Assembly: GCF_029227915.1 (NCBI RefSeq)
Contig: NC_079877.1
Location: forward strand, 33,815,851-33,879,850
Length of the DNA stretch: 64,000 nt
From: Hydractinia symbiolongicarpus
Taxonomy: Eukaryota > Cnidaria > Hydrozoa > Anthoathecata > Hydractiniidae
Direction: 5' to 3'
Positions within the stretch are counted from its first letter, which is position 1, and each line of letters begins with the position of its first letter. A model generated the notes under the pieces. It was not told where the DNA came from. It did not search any database and was given only the letters and a program-made list of their open reading frames with translations. Positions 24,458 through 36,862 of this stretch are shown here, one piece after another. Position numbers and translations under genes: made by a program.

Positions 24458-26053
24458 TCAATTGCAGAAACACACAAGCTGCGGGTAAGGCTGCGGGGTA
24501 AAATTGCAGTTATAATGTAAATGTGATGGCGACTTCTCTCCCAAACTTTTTCCAGATCGCGCAGGACTGTAGATAAGCACGGGTTCCCCTTGCACATCTG
24601 GCACCTAAAAAAATCCATTAAAACAATATACATCTTCACAGTTTAACTTGTTTGCTCATTTTCTGTAATAAAAAAGGAAGTAAATAGAGAGAATTTAACA
24701 AGGCTTTGACCATATTTATTATAAATATTTTTTTATTTTTTTGAATAAATAATTAGTCTCACGGCTCATGGAAATTTAGTATATTATTGGCAGTAACTCT
24801 ACCTAAAACATTTGTGAAAAAATTGTAGCTTTTTTTTTCAAAATTTTCTACAAAAAAAATATTTCATTTTTTTCATGGCTAGAGCCTTCCTATTTCGTAA
24901 CAGTTCACTTTTTTAAATCTCATTGTTAAAACGCAACAAAAGAAAGATTTATTTGAACAATGGATGGGTGAAACTGTATTGTTTTTATAGAAATCGGTAT
25001 AACCCCGTTATAGCATAATGATGGGTGTGAAAATTACAGGTGATTATAACAAACACCTGCTCTGTGTGTGATTAAAGATGAAGTTCCACCCAAGAACGAA
25101 ACTTTTCTTGTGGACAGAAATAAAAAAAAATAATTATAAAAATGAAAAAAAATTTAGCTGATTCAGCATTTTTCTCGTTCCGTTCAGTTTACCTGTTGAG
25201 TGGAAATTTAGGTTAACTTCAAAAAGATAACTTTGTCGAAGGATTTTCAGAATAGCAAAATTAAAAATATACCTGTTTTCTTACGGCCGGCCCTAGATTT
25301 AATTTTTGGCCATTCAAAAAGAGCTGTCCATGTTTCAATACATTGCTGACATCGCATTGCCCGGCGAAGGAGACAAAACCATATCTATGGAAAACATCAA
25401 ATAATGAGAACCTGGGGACGAAGTACACGTTACAACAAACGACTTTATAAGAATCATACTTTCTGGTTCGCGTCTTACAATTCTTATATAAAACAAAATA
25501 CGAGAAAAAAGCAAATATCTCTTTTTCAAAAATATATACAGATTGGTAACAAGATTTGGTGTCTGGATGATCGAGCTTAGGGATTATTCTTAAAAATTCT
25601 CAAATTAGAAATCGAGCTTTGACGATTCTTATAGAAAGATTTCTTATAAACTTAAACACTGAACACTTTTTGATATAAAAAATTATTTGTCCTAAAACCC
25701 TAAATACACTATGTCCATAAATACACCGTAATATTTTTTACCCCTTTGAAGCCCCAAATTTGTTAAGAATTATTTTCGCTTCAACAACTGTTCCATATCG
25801 TTGGAAATACTGAGCTAATTCTTTTGCTGTTATCTGAAAGAAAAAATAAATAATTGAAAATATTTTTTTTTTATATTTTTATTTTCTCATCTCGACGAAG
25901 CTTACATTTTTCGCCAAACCACCAACGAAAAGTCTTTTCGGGAATTTCATTCCATGGATATAAACAGAACGATCCTAGAAAAGCATAAGTAACAGTAACA
26001 CAGAGAAATAAAAATAACAAAAACTAAAAAATCCATTTTTAATATCTTACCAT
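24458..26053 (-). CDS. boll: Boule-like (DAZ family) RRM RNA-binding protein
   Basis: Five coding exons join in frame: 26051-26053 (ATG only), 25906-25974, 25742-25833, 25273-25384 and 24458-24604 (140 aa). One RRM covers about residues 14-92, with RNP2 LFVGGL (16-21) and RNP1 KGYGFVSF (54-61). It ends in KLNLGPAVRKQ, nearly identical to the KLNIGPAIRKQ that marks Boule/DAZL proteins. Boule binds mRNA 3' UTRs and supports germ-cell meiosis and translation in animals. The tail after the RRM is only about 48 residues, with a Tyr/Pro/Gln segment (HYNCNFTPQPYPQL) that may be a short DAZ-like region. Vertebrate BOLL is about 283 aa, so this is short; another splice form is possible. The ATG directly before a donor is inferred: it is the first in-frame Met upstream of the RRM and gives M-DRSVYIHG. 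Confidence 0.8.
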
Positions 26054-26361
26054 ATTTTTGGAGCTGAAGAGAGTACAATGCGAACGCAATGAAGATGTTG
26101 TTAGAATGAACCTTCCACGTGCTTACAATTTTTATATCTTACTCAAACAATGACATCATAGTATTGCGTGCTCTCCTTCTCCTCTCCAGCTTTCTCATTT
26201 GCAAGTACTTGTTTACAATCCCAAAGGTGGGGTCAAAGAACAAGATGTCGTAAAAAGTTACTTTCACACCTCACAAAACAAAGAACCGTGTTGATGGATT
26301 TTCTTCTTTCTTGGTGCGACCATGTTCAGGCTCCACAGGCATACTTTTAGGGCAGAGAAAC

Positions 26362-26717
26362 TTTCGCGGGCAGAAACTTTAGCGCATTAAAAAACAAACG
26401 CGAAATTAATTTGTGGAATAAACTTTCGCGTTTTGCAGTTTTTGCAACAAATTTTGCGGAAAAAATTTCGCAACTGAGCAAAAAATAGAATTTTTGTTAA
26501 TTTTTTGAATTTTTCTTGCTTGTTTAAAGTTGATTTTTTTTAGGGAGGGTTTTAAGTTTGCTTGGAAAAAAAGAATTTTTCGCGTAAAAAACTTTCGCGT
26601 TTTTTAAATTGGCTATGATTTCGCGTGAAAAAACTGTTTTGAAATTTCCAAAGGCAAAAACTTCCTCGGAAAAGGGCCAAAAGCGCGAAAAACGCGAAAG
26701 TTTCTGCCTGCGAAAGC
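26362..26717. mobile_element. MITE with CTTTCGCGGGCAGAAACTTT ends
   Basis: The left end has CTTTCGCGGGCAGAAACTTT and the right strand has CTTTCGCAGGCAGAAACTTT. The interior is a series of AAACTTTCGCG / CGCGAAA motifs in both orientations. No coding sequence is present. Confidence 0.65.
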
Positions 26718-26842
26718 ATATTTATCTACCAAATTGCAAATATTGTTGTAAATCCTTATAAATCCTGCCTACCCATAAAGTTGACAATGACTACTGAACA
26801 CTTCATCACTTTGGCAACAAAGACAAATTTTGAAATTAATTA

Positions 26843-27264
26843 CAGTATACTCACGATAACTCGAACCTCCAATAACTCGAACTTCCAGTAACTCGGACTG
26901 TTTTTGAATTCCCGTTAAACCTTCACTAATAATTTTTCACAAAAATCACTCGATAACTCAAACCCCTGAAAACTCGAACATTCGTTAAGTCGAACCATTT
27001 TTTCTGTCCCCCGGACAGAAATTCCCCCTGATAACTCCCAATAACTCGAACTTCAGAGGAAAAATAAAAACAATCTCATTAATGTGACTACTTTTCTTTC
27101 AATAATATAAATTGTTCTTCCAAAGTTGACAAAAACTTTCTTGTTAGAATAGAAAAGAAAAAAAAATTTAATAACTTGAAGTATTTTCACTTATCGGCTA
27201 AAGTTCGAGTTATTGAATGCCCCGGTAAGTCGAACATTCGATAACTCGAACTATTTTTTTACCG
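26843..27264. mobile_element. Tc1/mariner (Tigger)-like MITE with repeated ATAACTCGAAC
   Basis: Flanked by TA on both sides (26841-26842 and 27265-27266). It carries many copies of ATAACTCGAAC in both orientations, packed near the two ends. This parallels the TAATTCGAA motifs of the 21135-21633 element, suggesting related transposase-binding sites. TIR identity is weak (CAGTATAC versus CGGTAAAA). Confidence 0.5.
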
Positions 27265-27553
27265 TAAAATTACATCCTGAATGTCACTCGTTAGAAATCA
27301 CATATTCGCTTTCAACCAATCTCGTTCCCAGTGATTTCTTTTCTTCTATCGGATCAGAAGAATGCATGTCGTAAGCTACACCACAGGGAAGTCATGGTGG
27401 TAGTCTCAACCTGATATTCTTATACAGAAAAAGTGAGTAGCTTATTACCAGACCACCCGAAATTTGATAATTTCAGTAACAAAAACCCATTGAAAAGTGA
27501 AATCACATATACTGCGATATACATCGGATCAACAGAGGTGATTGTCTGCAGCT

Positions 27554-27616
27554 AACCTCGTCCCCAGATCATCTTTTTCGGATATCAGAACGGTAAGGGA
27601 TATTTAGACGAGGTTG
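27554..27616. mobile_element. Short CAACCTCGT-family inverted repeat, copy 1
   Basis: It starts AACCTCGTCCCCAG and ends with the inverted GACGAGGTTG. It belongs with the copies at 39594-39689 and 45508-45594. Confidence 0.5.
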
Positions 27617-28106
27617 TCATACATCATGATTCACCCTACACAGTAGCGAAATACATTGTGAAAGCATCGTTTGTCGCATTGTGATTACACACCCTTACTA
27701 AGATGTTGTTTATTATTCCCTTGCAATCTTTTAAGAGCTTATTACAAACTTGTTGGACATTATTTGTCAGTACCAGTCGTTAGTGAAATAAGAAACCAAC
27801 CATATGTAAAATACACTGCAATTTGCCTGTCGCTACTCCCAGCTACCATCTTTAGTTATCAGATTGAAAGTTGGGTATTATAGTACGGATTAGTTGTTAG
27901 ACAACAACAAAACGAAAGAATTTAACTTATTCTGAACATCGGTATTTTGCGCATCTTTAGCATAAAGTAGTTTTTCGCCATTTTAAATAAAATCTTGTCG
28001 TAAAAGAATCCACGCCTCGGATTTTTGCCCACCGTGCATATTTTTTCGCATCTATATTTCGTACATTTTGTCCGCCTGTTAACATAAAGTAATGACATTT
28101 CTCAGA

Positions 28107-28168
28107 CAGGGATTCGAAAACTATTTTAAACACACAGACGAAATACGGCTAGTATTAAATAGACTAGT
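28107..28168 (-). mobile_element. Helitron-like 5' end (fragment)
   Basis: On the minus strand it begins TCTATTTAATACTAGCCGTA followed by TTTCGTCTGTGTG. This matches the 5' terminus of the other Helitron-like copies in the window. The 3' hairpin is not recognisable here. Confidence 0.45.
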
Positions 28169-29507
28169 CAATAGCCTAGGAATAAAGTTACGAATTCGCT
28201 CGTTTTTGTATATATTGAATTTCGTGTAGCACAGTTCATGGACGTGTAACTGTAAACAAAGTGACAGGAACGATATTGTATTCAAAATTATAAGTTAGTG
28301 CAATTTTATTATAATGACAGTTACAGTGTCTTTGTGTTAGGAATTGGCTCTAGATAACATTTTTTTCGAGTTCTTATTTAACTAAATATTTAGTTTGAGC
28401 TATATTTATAAATAACATCCTGGCTCACTGCTAATACCTTAGTATTCTAGATAGGAGAGAGCAAACAAGCAACAAATTTTTGTAAATTCTTAAAGCCAAA
28501 ATTTCTCTGTTAAAGTAAAAGCGGATTTCCTATCTCCTAAATTTACACCGCACAATTAGGGATTACGAATTGGCCTGTTATTGTCTATTTTAGTGACTTA
28601 CATGAAATTCTACTGGTGGTGACTGATGTTTCGATCAATTCGTTCATTCTTTAAAATAAAAATTATAACAAACTAGCTTCTTAAGCTCCAGCGTACATGT
28701 ATTTTTGGTCTCAGGGAAACAGAAAACGTGGTTTGTTTTGACTCAATCATGAATGTAGGGGACAATAGAGAAAACTGAGAAATCCAAATTTCTTGTATAC
28801 ACTGATTTGTGTCACTTTTTAATATTCCGTCATCATTTGTCAATTTACTTTGTTTTCATTAAACATTTAGTCTTTGCAGACTTTGTTTTATATCTATGTT
28901 TGTTCGTGCATGTATTTTAAATCTTCGATAAAACAATTTTGTTTAAATGTATCAATGACTCCACTTACAGCAATGCTATCTTTGATAAAAGAATTAAAAA
29001 CAAAAAAGTTTGGAATTACACGCATGGCTTTGAAGGTTGACAAAGTGACACACTTTGGTCTCGGCTGACGTCATTTTAGCCTGAAGACTGCAGTTTTATG
29101 AAAAACTTTGTCATGTGTCTGGCGTCAGATTATGTTAATAAACCAGGTTGACTTTCATACACTACATACCTCCCATACAAATTTTAGCGCTGTTGCTTAT
29201 TAAGATCACTAAAAATTTTATCAAAGAAATAAAAATTCATTTTTTAAGAAAAAATATTTCTAATAATTCAGGAAACAAAGATCACATAGCGTCGGAAAAA
29301 CTTATTTTCTTTTGAAATCAAAGTTTTTGTATCATTCGAAAAATTTATTCTTGCCAGATCTTTTGTTTTTGATACAAAACAACGTGGCCTGTCGACTCTG
29401 CATTAAGTTTTACTATTTTTTCTGAAAATTCATGCGCTTTTCGTACTTTTTTTTAGTTTCCTGTATCGGAAACGCAAGTGGAATAATAAATTGCAAAAAA
29501 ATTTTAT

Positions 29508-29850
29508 TTAGAAGTAACATCTACTATATCCAGTTCCCATGGCTTTGTTTCTCTCTTTGACAATTTCGTCTGGAAGTGAACTTAAACATACTGTTTTTGA
29601 ATGAAATTGATGTTTCGCTTTTATGGCTATGAAAACAGAACTTTGTTTGCAAGTATTTTTACCTTCTAACAAAGTTTTCTTTAAAGCTGCATGGACTTTC
29701 TACTTGAGTTTCCAATTTTTTTAAACTGTTCAACACAGAATTCACTGATTTGTTGGCTGGTATACATTCTTGGGAGAAGAAATCATGACGTAACAAAGCG
29801 CTTTCATCAGTTAAAAGGCTAGAACGAGTAACATAGATTTTTATGTAAGA
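29508..29850 (-). pseudogene. Unrecognised coding remnant with poly(A) signal and a frame change
   Basis: Two protein-like minus-strand frames abut. The upstream one (about 29670-29835) includes LLTDESALLRHDFFSQ and SVNSVLNSLKKLETQV. The downstream one (about 29508-29699) includes AALKKTLLEGKNTCKQSSVF and SLPDEIVKERNKAMGTGYSR, ending in TAA at 29508-29510 with an overlapping AATAAA (29503-29508). The frames differ by one, and the junction near 29.69 kb has no convincing intron: the only donor-acceptor pairs would give introns of about 36-80 nt. This could be a frameshifted pseudogene, or a real 3' exon with an unrecognised splice. I do not recognise the family. Confidence 0.35.
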
Positions 29851-30243
29851 CAAAAAAGTGTGGTTATTTTGTTGTTATACAATTTTTAAAATTAGTGCTA
29901 ATACGAGTCACGGAAGATCCGAGCCAGAATGAGCAAGAAACTGTTCCAAATTTAGACGAGCATAACTCGGGAGCGATAGGTTGTCATTGGAAGTCATTGG
30001 CTCTATGTGTCTTTAAAAGAGGATGAAATAGGCTACATAACGGTGTGCAAAACGCTCTATCTAGATTTTCCCCCGGCCTCCCATTGTAGGATCAAGTTAG
30101 GATATGTCTAGGCTGCAAAAATTAAATGCAAAAACTAAAGAATGTTTTTAAGTTTTCTCGAAATAAGTTTACTGAGTCAGAAGATCCGGGAAAGCAATCG
30201 CTACTGTTAACATGTCAAGAAAAAAAGTGTTAATACTCGAATC

Positions 30244-30272
30244 AGAAGGTTTAAATAAACTTTAAACCTTCT
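30244..30272. repeat. Perfect 12-bp inverted repeat
   Basis: AGAAGGTTTAAA, a 5-nt loop, then TTTAAACCTTCT. Weaker outer complementarity (GTTAATACTCGAA / TTCGAATTAAC) extends the stem. Confidence 0.75.
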
Positions 30273-31512
30273 TGTTCGAATTAACCTTACCGTGAATGCT
30301 CTAATAAGTATTCGGGCGTAGATTTTAGGGGGCGTTAAATAGATATTGGACGTTTAAAAAAATTAACAAATAGAATATTCATTTTTGACATATACCTAAA
30401 ATTTCATCATAAATAAATTGCTTGAAGGTTTTAGCACAGACTGTCCAGTTATTTTTTTTAAGAAATTTTTAGTGGAACGCTTTGGGGACGGGGTTGCCAA
30501 TTTTGTCAATTAATTCTTTTCTGAGGAAAGGGATAAGGGTAATTGGAGACAGACGTTCAATAAACACTGTGCGTATTCTAGGTCTGTTTCACCTGATTAG
30601 AAGGTTTTCTTACTGATATGCTATTTCTCTGATATATTTCATTACTTTACAAACTTTTATCAATTTTATATATATACACCGTGCGTTCAAGTTAATACAA
30701 AAGTAACAAACAATAATAAATATAGAATCTCGTGAATTTTCAAGTTATGGGGGAAATAAATAAAGAAAAAAAATAAAAATAGAGAGAAAAAATGTTTGTT
30801 TTTGTGTGAGAAAAAAAGGTACTGTACTCCTGTTTCATTTTAAGCCGAGTCTTCGTACGGACCTATTTGGAATGAACATCTTCACTTGAAGAAGAATGTC
30901 CATTAAAAAAAACCCTTTCTCTACTACTTTCACTTAACAATATCTTCTCCAAAAATGAGAACGTTTATTCGATACATCAAAAATGAGCGTCCATAGTTCA
31001 GTATAGTGAACACGCTTCTTTTAACGACTTTCTGTCGTGGAAAATTTAGCACATTCAGCTTAGAATTATGGTGAAGTACTTTCAGTATATTCATTTGGAA
31101 CAGAAAAACATCTCGAGTATCATGTTCTTTCAGGAAAAAACAAATATCCTGCCCAATTAGTTAGACGCTTTTTTGAAGTGGAAAAACATAAGAAAGCTAT
31201 TAGTCTGTGGTCACACGAATTAATTAAACAAACTAACCTAAATCTTAATAACATACTTAAGTACAAGGCGCCATGATAAATATGAGAATGCGTCACGATA
31301 AATTTTCCGGTTGGCCTCGATGACACCAGCCTCTTTTTTGGTTTTATATACGTCTCTTGCATGATTATGGAATATTTATTTATTATCCATGTACTTCTGG
31401 ATTATCACATGATGCAATTTTATGTTTCCATTGTTGATAAACCATACATTCATCACTTCAAAATGACTTTTTTGGTTTTCCTGCAATTACACATGCTTTT
31501 AAAGCAATTAAT

Positions 31513-31528
31513 TAATTTATTTATTTAT
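31513..31528 (-). terminator. Poly(A) signals overlapping the noggin stop
   Basis: The minus strand reads GAATAAATAAATAAATT across the TAA stop, giving overlapping AATAAA hexamers. Confidence 0.5.
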
Positions 31529-32202
31529 TCATTGCAACCACATTTGCATTCTGCAAGGACATCGAGATCCATTGATCTCCATTTACAGCCCGAAGATACG
31601 GCATTGTAATCGTTCAGACAAGTGTATATCAACACAGCTACTGTCTTCCATTTTGACTTTTCACATTTCATACCCGCGGGAAATGAACATGTCTTTTTTC
31701 TTGAGCACGATCCTCTTTTAATAAAACGCGGGAAAATATTTTCACCCAGATCAATCCATCGATAGCGCACAGGACATTTGGATAAATTCCACAGCCACTG
31801 CTGAAACTTATACGTTAATCTTTTTCCATATTCCTTCTTCTTTCCACTCGGTTTTCTCCCGAAGAATTTCATGTTTTTCAGTTCCTGACTCATTTTCGGA
31901 TTACTTTTCACTTCAGCTTCGTTATGATCTTTTATTTTGATCGTACTTGGTTCTCGCGCTTTCAAAGACTCAGGTGTAAGTATAGAACTGAATCGCGGGT
32001 TGTATTTTGAACCAAGTTGGCTCAATAAACTTTTAATGTCTTTCTCAGCAGCCTTAGGTTTTTGCAACGATTTAAAAAGTGGCAGAAAGTCTTTTATATC
32101 CGGCTTAAGTGGGGAAGTTTTTAACCTTGAAAATGTCAACGTCATTGCTGAGCATATGTCTGTGTTGAATAACACGACCACCAGAAGGAACGTGATTTTC
32201 AT
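31525..32202 (-). CDS. nog: Noggin, secreted BMP antagonist
   Basis: One coding exon encodes 225 aa. Residues 1-19 form a signal peptide (MKITFLLVVVLFNTDICSA). An acidic/hydrophobic N-terminal part includes KDIKSLLSQLGSKYNPRF (55-71), the noggin K-D-L-N-x-x-L-L-x-x-L-G-G-x-Y-D-P-x-F region. A basic heparin-binding stretch (GRKPSGKKKEYGKR, 115-128) precedes WLW. The C-terminal cystine-knot domain has nine cysteines (143, 166, 172, 180, 195, 206, 219, 221, 223), including CPVRYRWIDLGENIFPRF and a final ECKCGC. Noggin binds BMPs outside the cell and shapes body axes. An in-frame Met at 32361 would add 53 residues, but a splice acceptor (TTATTTCAG, exon from 32214) lies between, so the internal Met with its signal peptide is preferred and a 5' UTR intron is inferred. 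Confidence 0.93.
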   Translation of the reverse strand: MKITFLLVVVLFNTDICSAMTLTFSRLKTSPLKPDIKDFLPLFKSLQKPKAAEKDIKSLLSQLGSKYNPRFSSILTPESLKAREPSTIKIKDHNEAEVKSNPKMSQELKNMKFFGRKPSGKKKEYGKRLTYKFQQWLWNLSKCPVRYRWIDLGENIFPRFIKRGSCSRKKTCSFPAGMKCEKSKWKTVAVLIYTCLNDYNAVSSGCKWRSMDLDVLAECKCGCNE

Positions 32203-34284
32203 GTTGTTGTTGTTCTGAAATAAGAATGTTACATTACAGTGATACAAAATGTGACAAGTTACAAAACAATAAAGATATATATCTTCATCATCAACAACAT
32301 TACCAAAAACAACAACAAACAATAACAACAAAATGCAGCGGAAAACAGTAACGACCGCCATCTACCTTCCTTCCTACTTTTACAAAACTAATTTTAAAAA
32401 GTTGCAGTATACCACAATTATAACAGATTTTTCTTCTCACCTCAGATAACAATCATATTAAACAGACTAATAACACTTAGCATGGCGGCACGCAATCTCG
32501 ATTATGTTGTGAACTGACGTGCTGCATATCGATTTTGTTTTCATAACGTTTGGTATAATCCACTTCCCTATTAAACCTGAAGATTATCGTCTACAAAATG
32601 TCTTATTATTGTTTATTCTTTCGCGCCGCTACGCTTAACAAGCATTATACCAGTGCAAGCAAGATCGATGTTATCTTCTTCTATATTCATACACTTAATA
32701 TATATACTGTACTCCCACACGATGAATATAAGAATTAGTTATTAAATAAATCATGAATAAAATTAACCTTTCTCTTGGTAATTTTTCTCCCTGGTTTTAA
32801 ACAGATGGAAAATTTAAGAGTATTGCATTTTATCACACTAGCAAATATTTGGATTAGAGGCCACCTGTACTGCAAAGTCTGTTGAGAGTAATTTATTTTT
32901 TTCAAAGCTTTGCAACGAATGATAACAAACGAAGTTTTTTTGCGACGTGTCGGCGTTACTCTAACTAGTTCGCTTCTAAAACGTCGTAAGAATTGTTTCG
33001 TTGTGATAGCATGAGGACTCTTAGAACTCTATAAAAAAATTTCATTTCAAGAGTATAAGAGGTTTATATTCGCCGTAATAGCGGACAGGATACACCGTAA
33101 AGCTCTAGTTGTTGTAAAAACATTTATTTCCAAACAAAGTGTCGATCGCTAAATACGCAGAGTTTAAAAATCGGATTAAATTTTTACGGTGACCGAAAAC
33201 GATATACACAAAGCACACTAAAGTTAACTGCCAGAATCTCCAAGGAGACGAGGGAGTGTTCGAGTTAAACGAAAAAATGATATAATAACATAATAGCAAT
33301 TTTTTATACATGGAAAGTTCAAAGGACCCAATAAAGTAGTTCCAGAGAATGAAAGTTGCAGTCAATGGAGGCTCTCTCTATTTTTCGTTTCATGCAAGTT
33401 TCGTGATCCTGTGTGTAAATTTGATACACATCTGTGAACGGTTTTTCTAAATGAATTCAAAGTTGTAAATAGGGCTACAAGTATTTCATTTTCGTCATCA
33501 AACTATCTATTCATGCGGAAAAATGTCGGCTTGCCTTATTCAAGCATGTTCTTTTTAAAAAAAGTCAGAAAATATGATAATGCTATTAGTGTGAGCAAAA
33601 GAAGATAGGAGCGAGGTTTGAAACTTCTGAACACATACTTCACAGATTAGTGTTCTCATTTTAATGAACATAGTTCGGATTTCCTTGCCAATACAACACG
33701 CGAAATTGTCATTTCACTTGGTATATTTTAACACGTAATGCGCACATAAAATTTAACATTAGTTCTAACGTTAATCTGAGGTTAGCGAGACATATCGCGT
33801 GAAAGAAGAATGCAGTCAAGGATGCTAAAAGTAATCTGATGGAAAGTACCGCTTTTAAAAAAACAGATATCCTTAAAAATTTACACAGATAAATGTGACG
33901 CAGCTCTTTCAATTCGGTTTCCGTACTATTAGTATTGTCGGAAAAAAATTCGAAAGATTCATTCTTATTTTGTAGGGTTTTTCAGCGAAATAATTGAGTC
34001 AAACACGTCACAAGTCGTCACTGCAATTGCTACTACTGTTTCTATGAAGAAATCAGTGGAACTCTTCCCATTGTTTCTTTTTTCGTTTTCTAGTATGGTA
34101 ACCACTAATTAGAAAGCGAAAAAAAATCCCTGGAAGAAAAGAAGCTCTGGAAAGGAGATTGATCAGAAATTTTTTAAGTACGCTTTTTGCAGAGCTGTAA
34201 CGTTTTTGTCATAAAAGGTTTAACATTATTCATTTTTATTATATATGTTCCCTGTACCTCTCAAACACGTACCTTGGTGCACTT

Positions 34285-34397
34285 AACAAGGTTCACGATT
34301 TGGTTACAACACCGTCCTTGCCAGATCATTTTTAGAAATAAAGATGGATAGTGTGGAACAAGTGAGTAATGTAGAAGCCAACTTCTAGTCACAGATG
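34285..34397 (+). repeat. Dispersed repeat, copy A
   Basis: It shares CCAGATCAT, TTAGAAA, AAAGATGGATAGTGTG, AAGTGAG and GCCAAC-TCTAGT in order with copy B at 36760-36860. The family is unknown. Confidence 0.6.
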
Positions 34398-35716
34398 AAC
34401 GTGGTCCCATAGCCACGGGACAATGTCACCTTCCAGGGGTTTTATCTCTCATTAGCGTTGCGCTTATTGGCTGATAGCGTCGCAATCAGATATACAAATA
34501 TAAAAACAAGGCATGGGATCGAGGTTGGTGCAACAATCGTGCTGGTAATCAAAATATGTTAGCTTATTAAGTGACCTAGCTGTAAAGGATGTCGGACAGA
34601 AAAGAAAAAATTGTGAATAGACATCAATACATTTAGAGCTTAAAACAAGCGGATATCATCCAAAATAGACTACCCACTGCTTAGCCTTTCCGTTGATAAT
34701 ATAAGCCTTCATCGGGTATTCAAATTTTGGCGAATTTTAATAAAAAACAACACAACTCGAATGTAAAACATACGAAAGACAATTAAATGAAGTTTCCTAA
34801 GCTGAAAAATAAATATATACACATTTTTATTTTATAAGAATATGCTTTATAAGAACACCCGGCTGAGATTTCAAGTTAAAAACAAAAAGTCTAATGTTTA
34901 AAAGAATAGAGAAATGCGAATAATGACCAGCCTGTTTAGAATATTGATATTCTTATAAAAAAGCGTGTGCGACAAAGGACTCGATCATATTCAGAAAAAT
35001 CGTGTAACATTTGTTAACACTATCTACCACAGAGTGATAAAAAACATTCTGTTCAAATAGAATTCCACACGATTGTTTGAAAATATAGATTGATGAGGTG
35101 ACATACTATATAATGGGGTAAAAAAAAAATAGAATATTCGTCTCTATTTTACGCATGCGCTCTGAAGTTTTTTTATATGGTACAGACAGATTGTCAAACA
35201 TTTTACGAGTCAAGGTATAGCAACATGCAAAGAAAATTTTAAACACGTACTTTTAGATACTCTCTGTTATTGAGAAGTTTCTTTTCAAACTAGATTTTGT
35301 TGTCGATTACAATTGTTTGAAAAGCAAAATTTATATATCTTGTTCATCCAATATGTGGCAAGATGAAAAAGTTAAAAAGAGGGAAAAATTTTTGCGACTT
35401 TTCTCATTGCACAAAATATGAAATAAAAACAAAGTTGCGAAAGATATAATCTACATACTTACAAGATATAAAACTTTTATGTCTGCTTGATCAAAGTAAC
35501 AAAAATTTATAAAGTTCATACGAAAAAATCTTATATACACTTTAATTATAACGTCATAATCTCTCTTAATAAAGCAAGCAATGAGCACTATAGAATCTTC
35601 ATTTCCTAGTTATTTCGCAGATTAACATTCATCAGTCACACGAAAAAAAAGTTGTTTTTTATAGTTAGTGCTAAACAGGCCACCAACTAAGTTATCGCAT
35701 TTTAGATTGTCGTCTT

Positions 35717-36172
35717 TTAACAAATGTTGTAGAGATGTTGCACAACAAATGTTATGGAGATGTCGCACAACAATTATTATAGAGATGTCACACAACAAAT
35801 GTTATGGAGATATCGCACAACAAATGTTGTAGAGATTTTGCACAACAATTATTATAGAGATGTCACACAACAAATGTTATGGAGATGTCGCACAACAAAT
35901 GTTGTAGAGATTTTGCACAACAAATGTTATAGAGATGTCGCACAACAAATGTTATAGAGATGTCGCACAACAAATGTTGTAGAGATTTTGCACAACAAAT
36001 GTTATAGAGATGTCGGACTACAAATGTTATAGAGATGTCGCACAACAAATGTTATAGAGATGTTGCACAAAAAATGTTGTAGAGATGTCGCACAGCAAAT
36101 GTTGCAGAGATGTCGCACAACAAATGTTATGGAGATCTCGCACAACAAATGTTATGGAGATGTCGCACATTT
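35717..36172. repeat. 25-bp minisatellite, about 18 copies
   Basis: The unit is AGAGATGTCGCACAACAAATG followed by TTAT or TTGT. Both strands are open through much of it, because three 25-bp units make a 25-residue period. These frames have no start context or homology and are repeat artefacts. Confidence 0.92.
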
Positions 36173-36759
36173 TCTTTACCGTCCACCGATTTTTACCGAT
36201 TTCATTCTTCGGTGGCTAAGTCATTTTTGTGCTTAAAGATTCAAATGTCTTAAAATGAGGAAACAGATGTGGCACATTTTTAGCTGAGATTTTTTTATTT
36301 TGTAATAAATTCCTTTGTATATATTAAATATTATTATAACGTGATGGCTAACCGAGAAGTCAAAGCGTCTTCCTGTGTAGATAGTCAACAAGCAACATGT
36401 ACTCAACAGTCGAGCTTGTAAAATACAGAAACTTAAGCAACATTGGGCTTGGTGCCCATAAAATAAGCTTGTAACAATATATATATATACTTGCCTATTT
36501 ATGAATTTCAGCTAGTGGATATATTATACTTTTACTAATAGCCACTCGTTCTGTCGACAGTTCCACTCTCAAGTTGTTTGTTATATTGACTATTATACTT
36601 TATCAGTATTATATATTTACGTTTGTATGCTTTTAATAACAACAACTTGTTTATTTTGTTGCAAAGCATAGAGTAAACATGTTAATTTCACACCCGTTTA
36701 TTACCAAAGCGTGAAAAGACGATTCCCGAGGTCTATTTTGTACGGCTGCTAAAAACACA

Positions 36760-36862
36760 TTCACGGTTTACTCACAACATCCTCCTTGTCAGATCATGCT
36801 TAGAAAGAAAGATGGATAGTGTGCAAGAAGTGAGACATGTAGTAGCCAACATCTAGTAACGC
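36760..36862 (+). repeat. Dispersed repeat, copy B
   Basis: Direct-orientation partner of 34285-34397. It has AGATCATGCTTAGAAAGAAA, GATGGATAGTGTGCAAGAAG and GTAGCCAACATCTAGT. Confidence 0.6.

Larger units (their letters stand above)
26054..29507. other. Repeat-rich interval upstream of the boule-like gene
   Basis: Apart from the 26.36-26.72 and 26.84-27.26 kb elements, the 27.55 kb mini-MITE and a Helitron end at 28.1 kb, the stretch is AT-rich and has no supportable exon. Confidence 0.6.

Noticed and set aside
35754-36048. Open frames on both strands in the 25-bp array
   Set aside because: Repeat artefact; both strands open at once, with no start context or splice signals.
35717-36172. Regular spaced repeats as a possible CRISPR-like array
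   Set aside because: Units are contiguous with no unique spacers, and the genome is eukaryotic.
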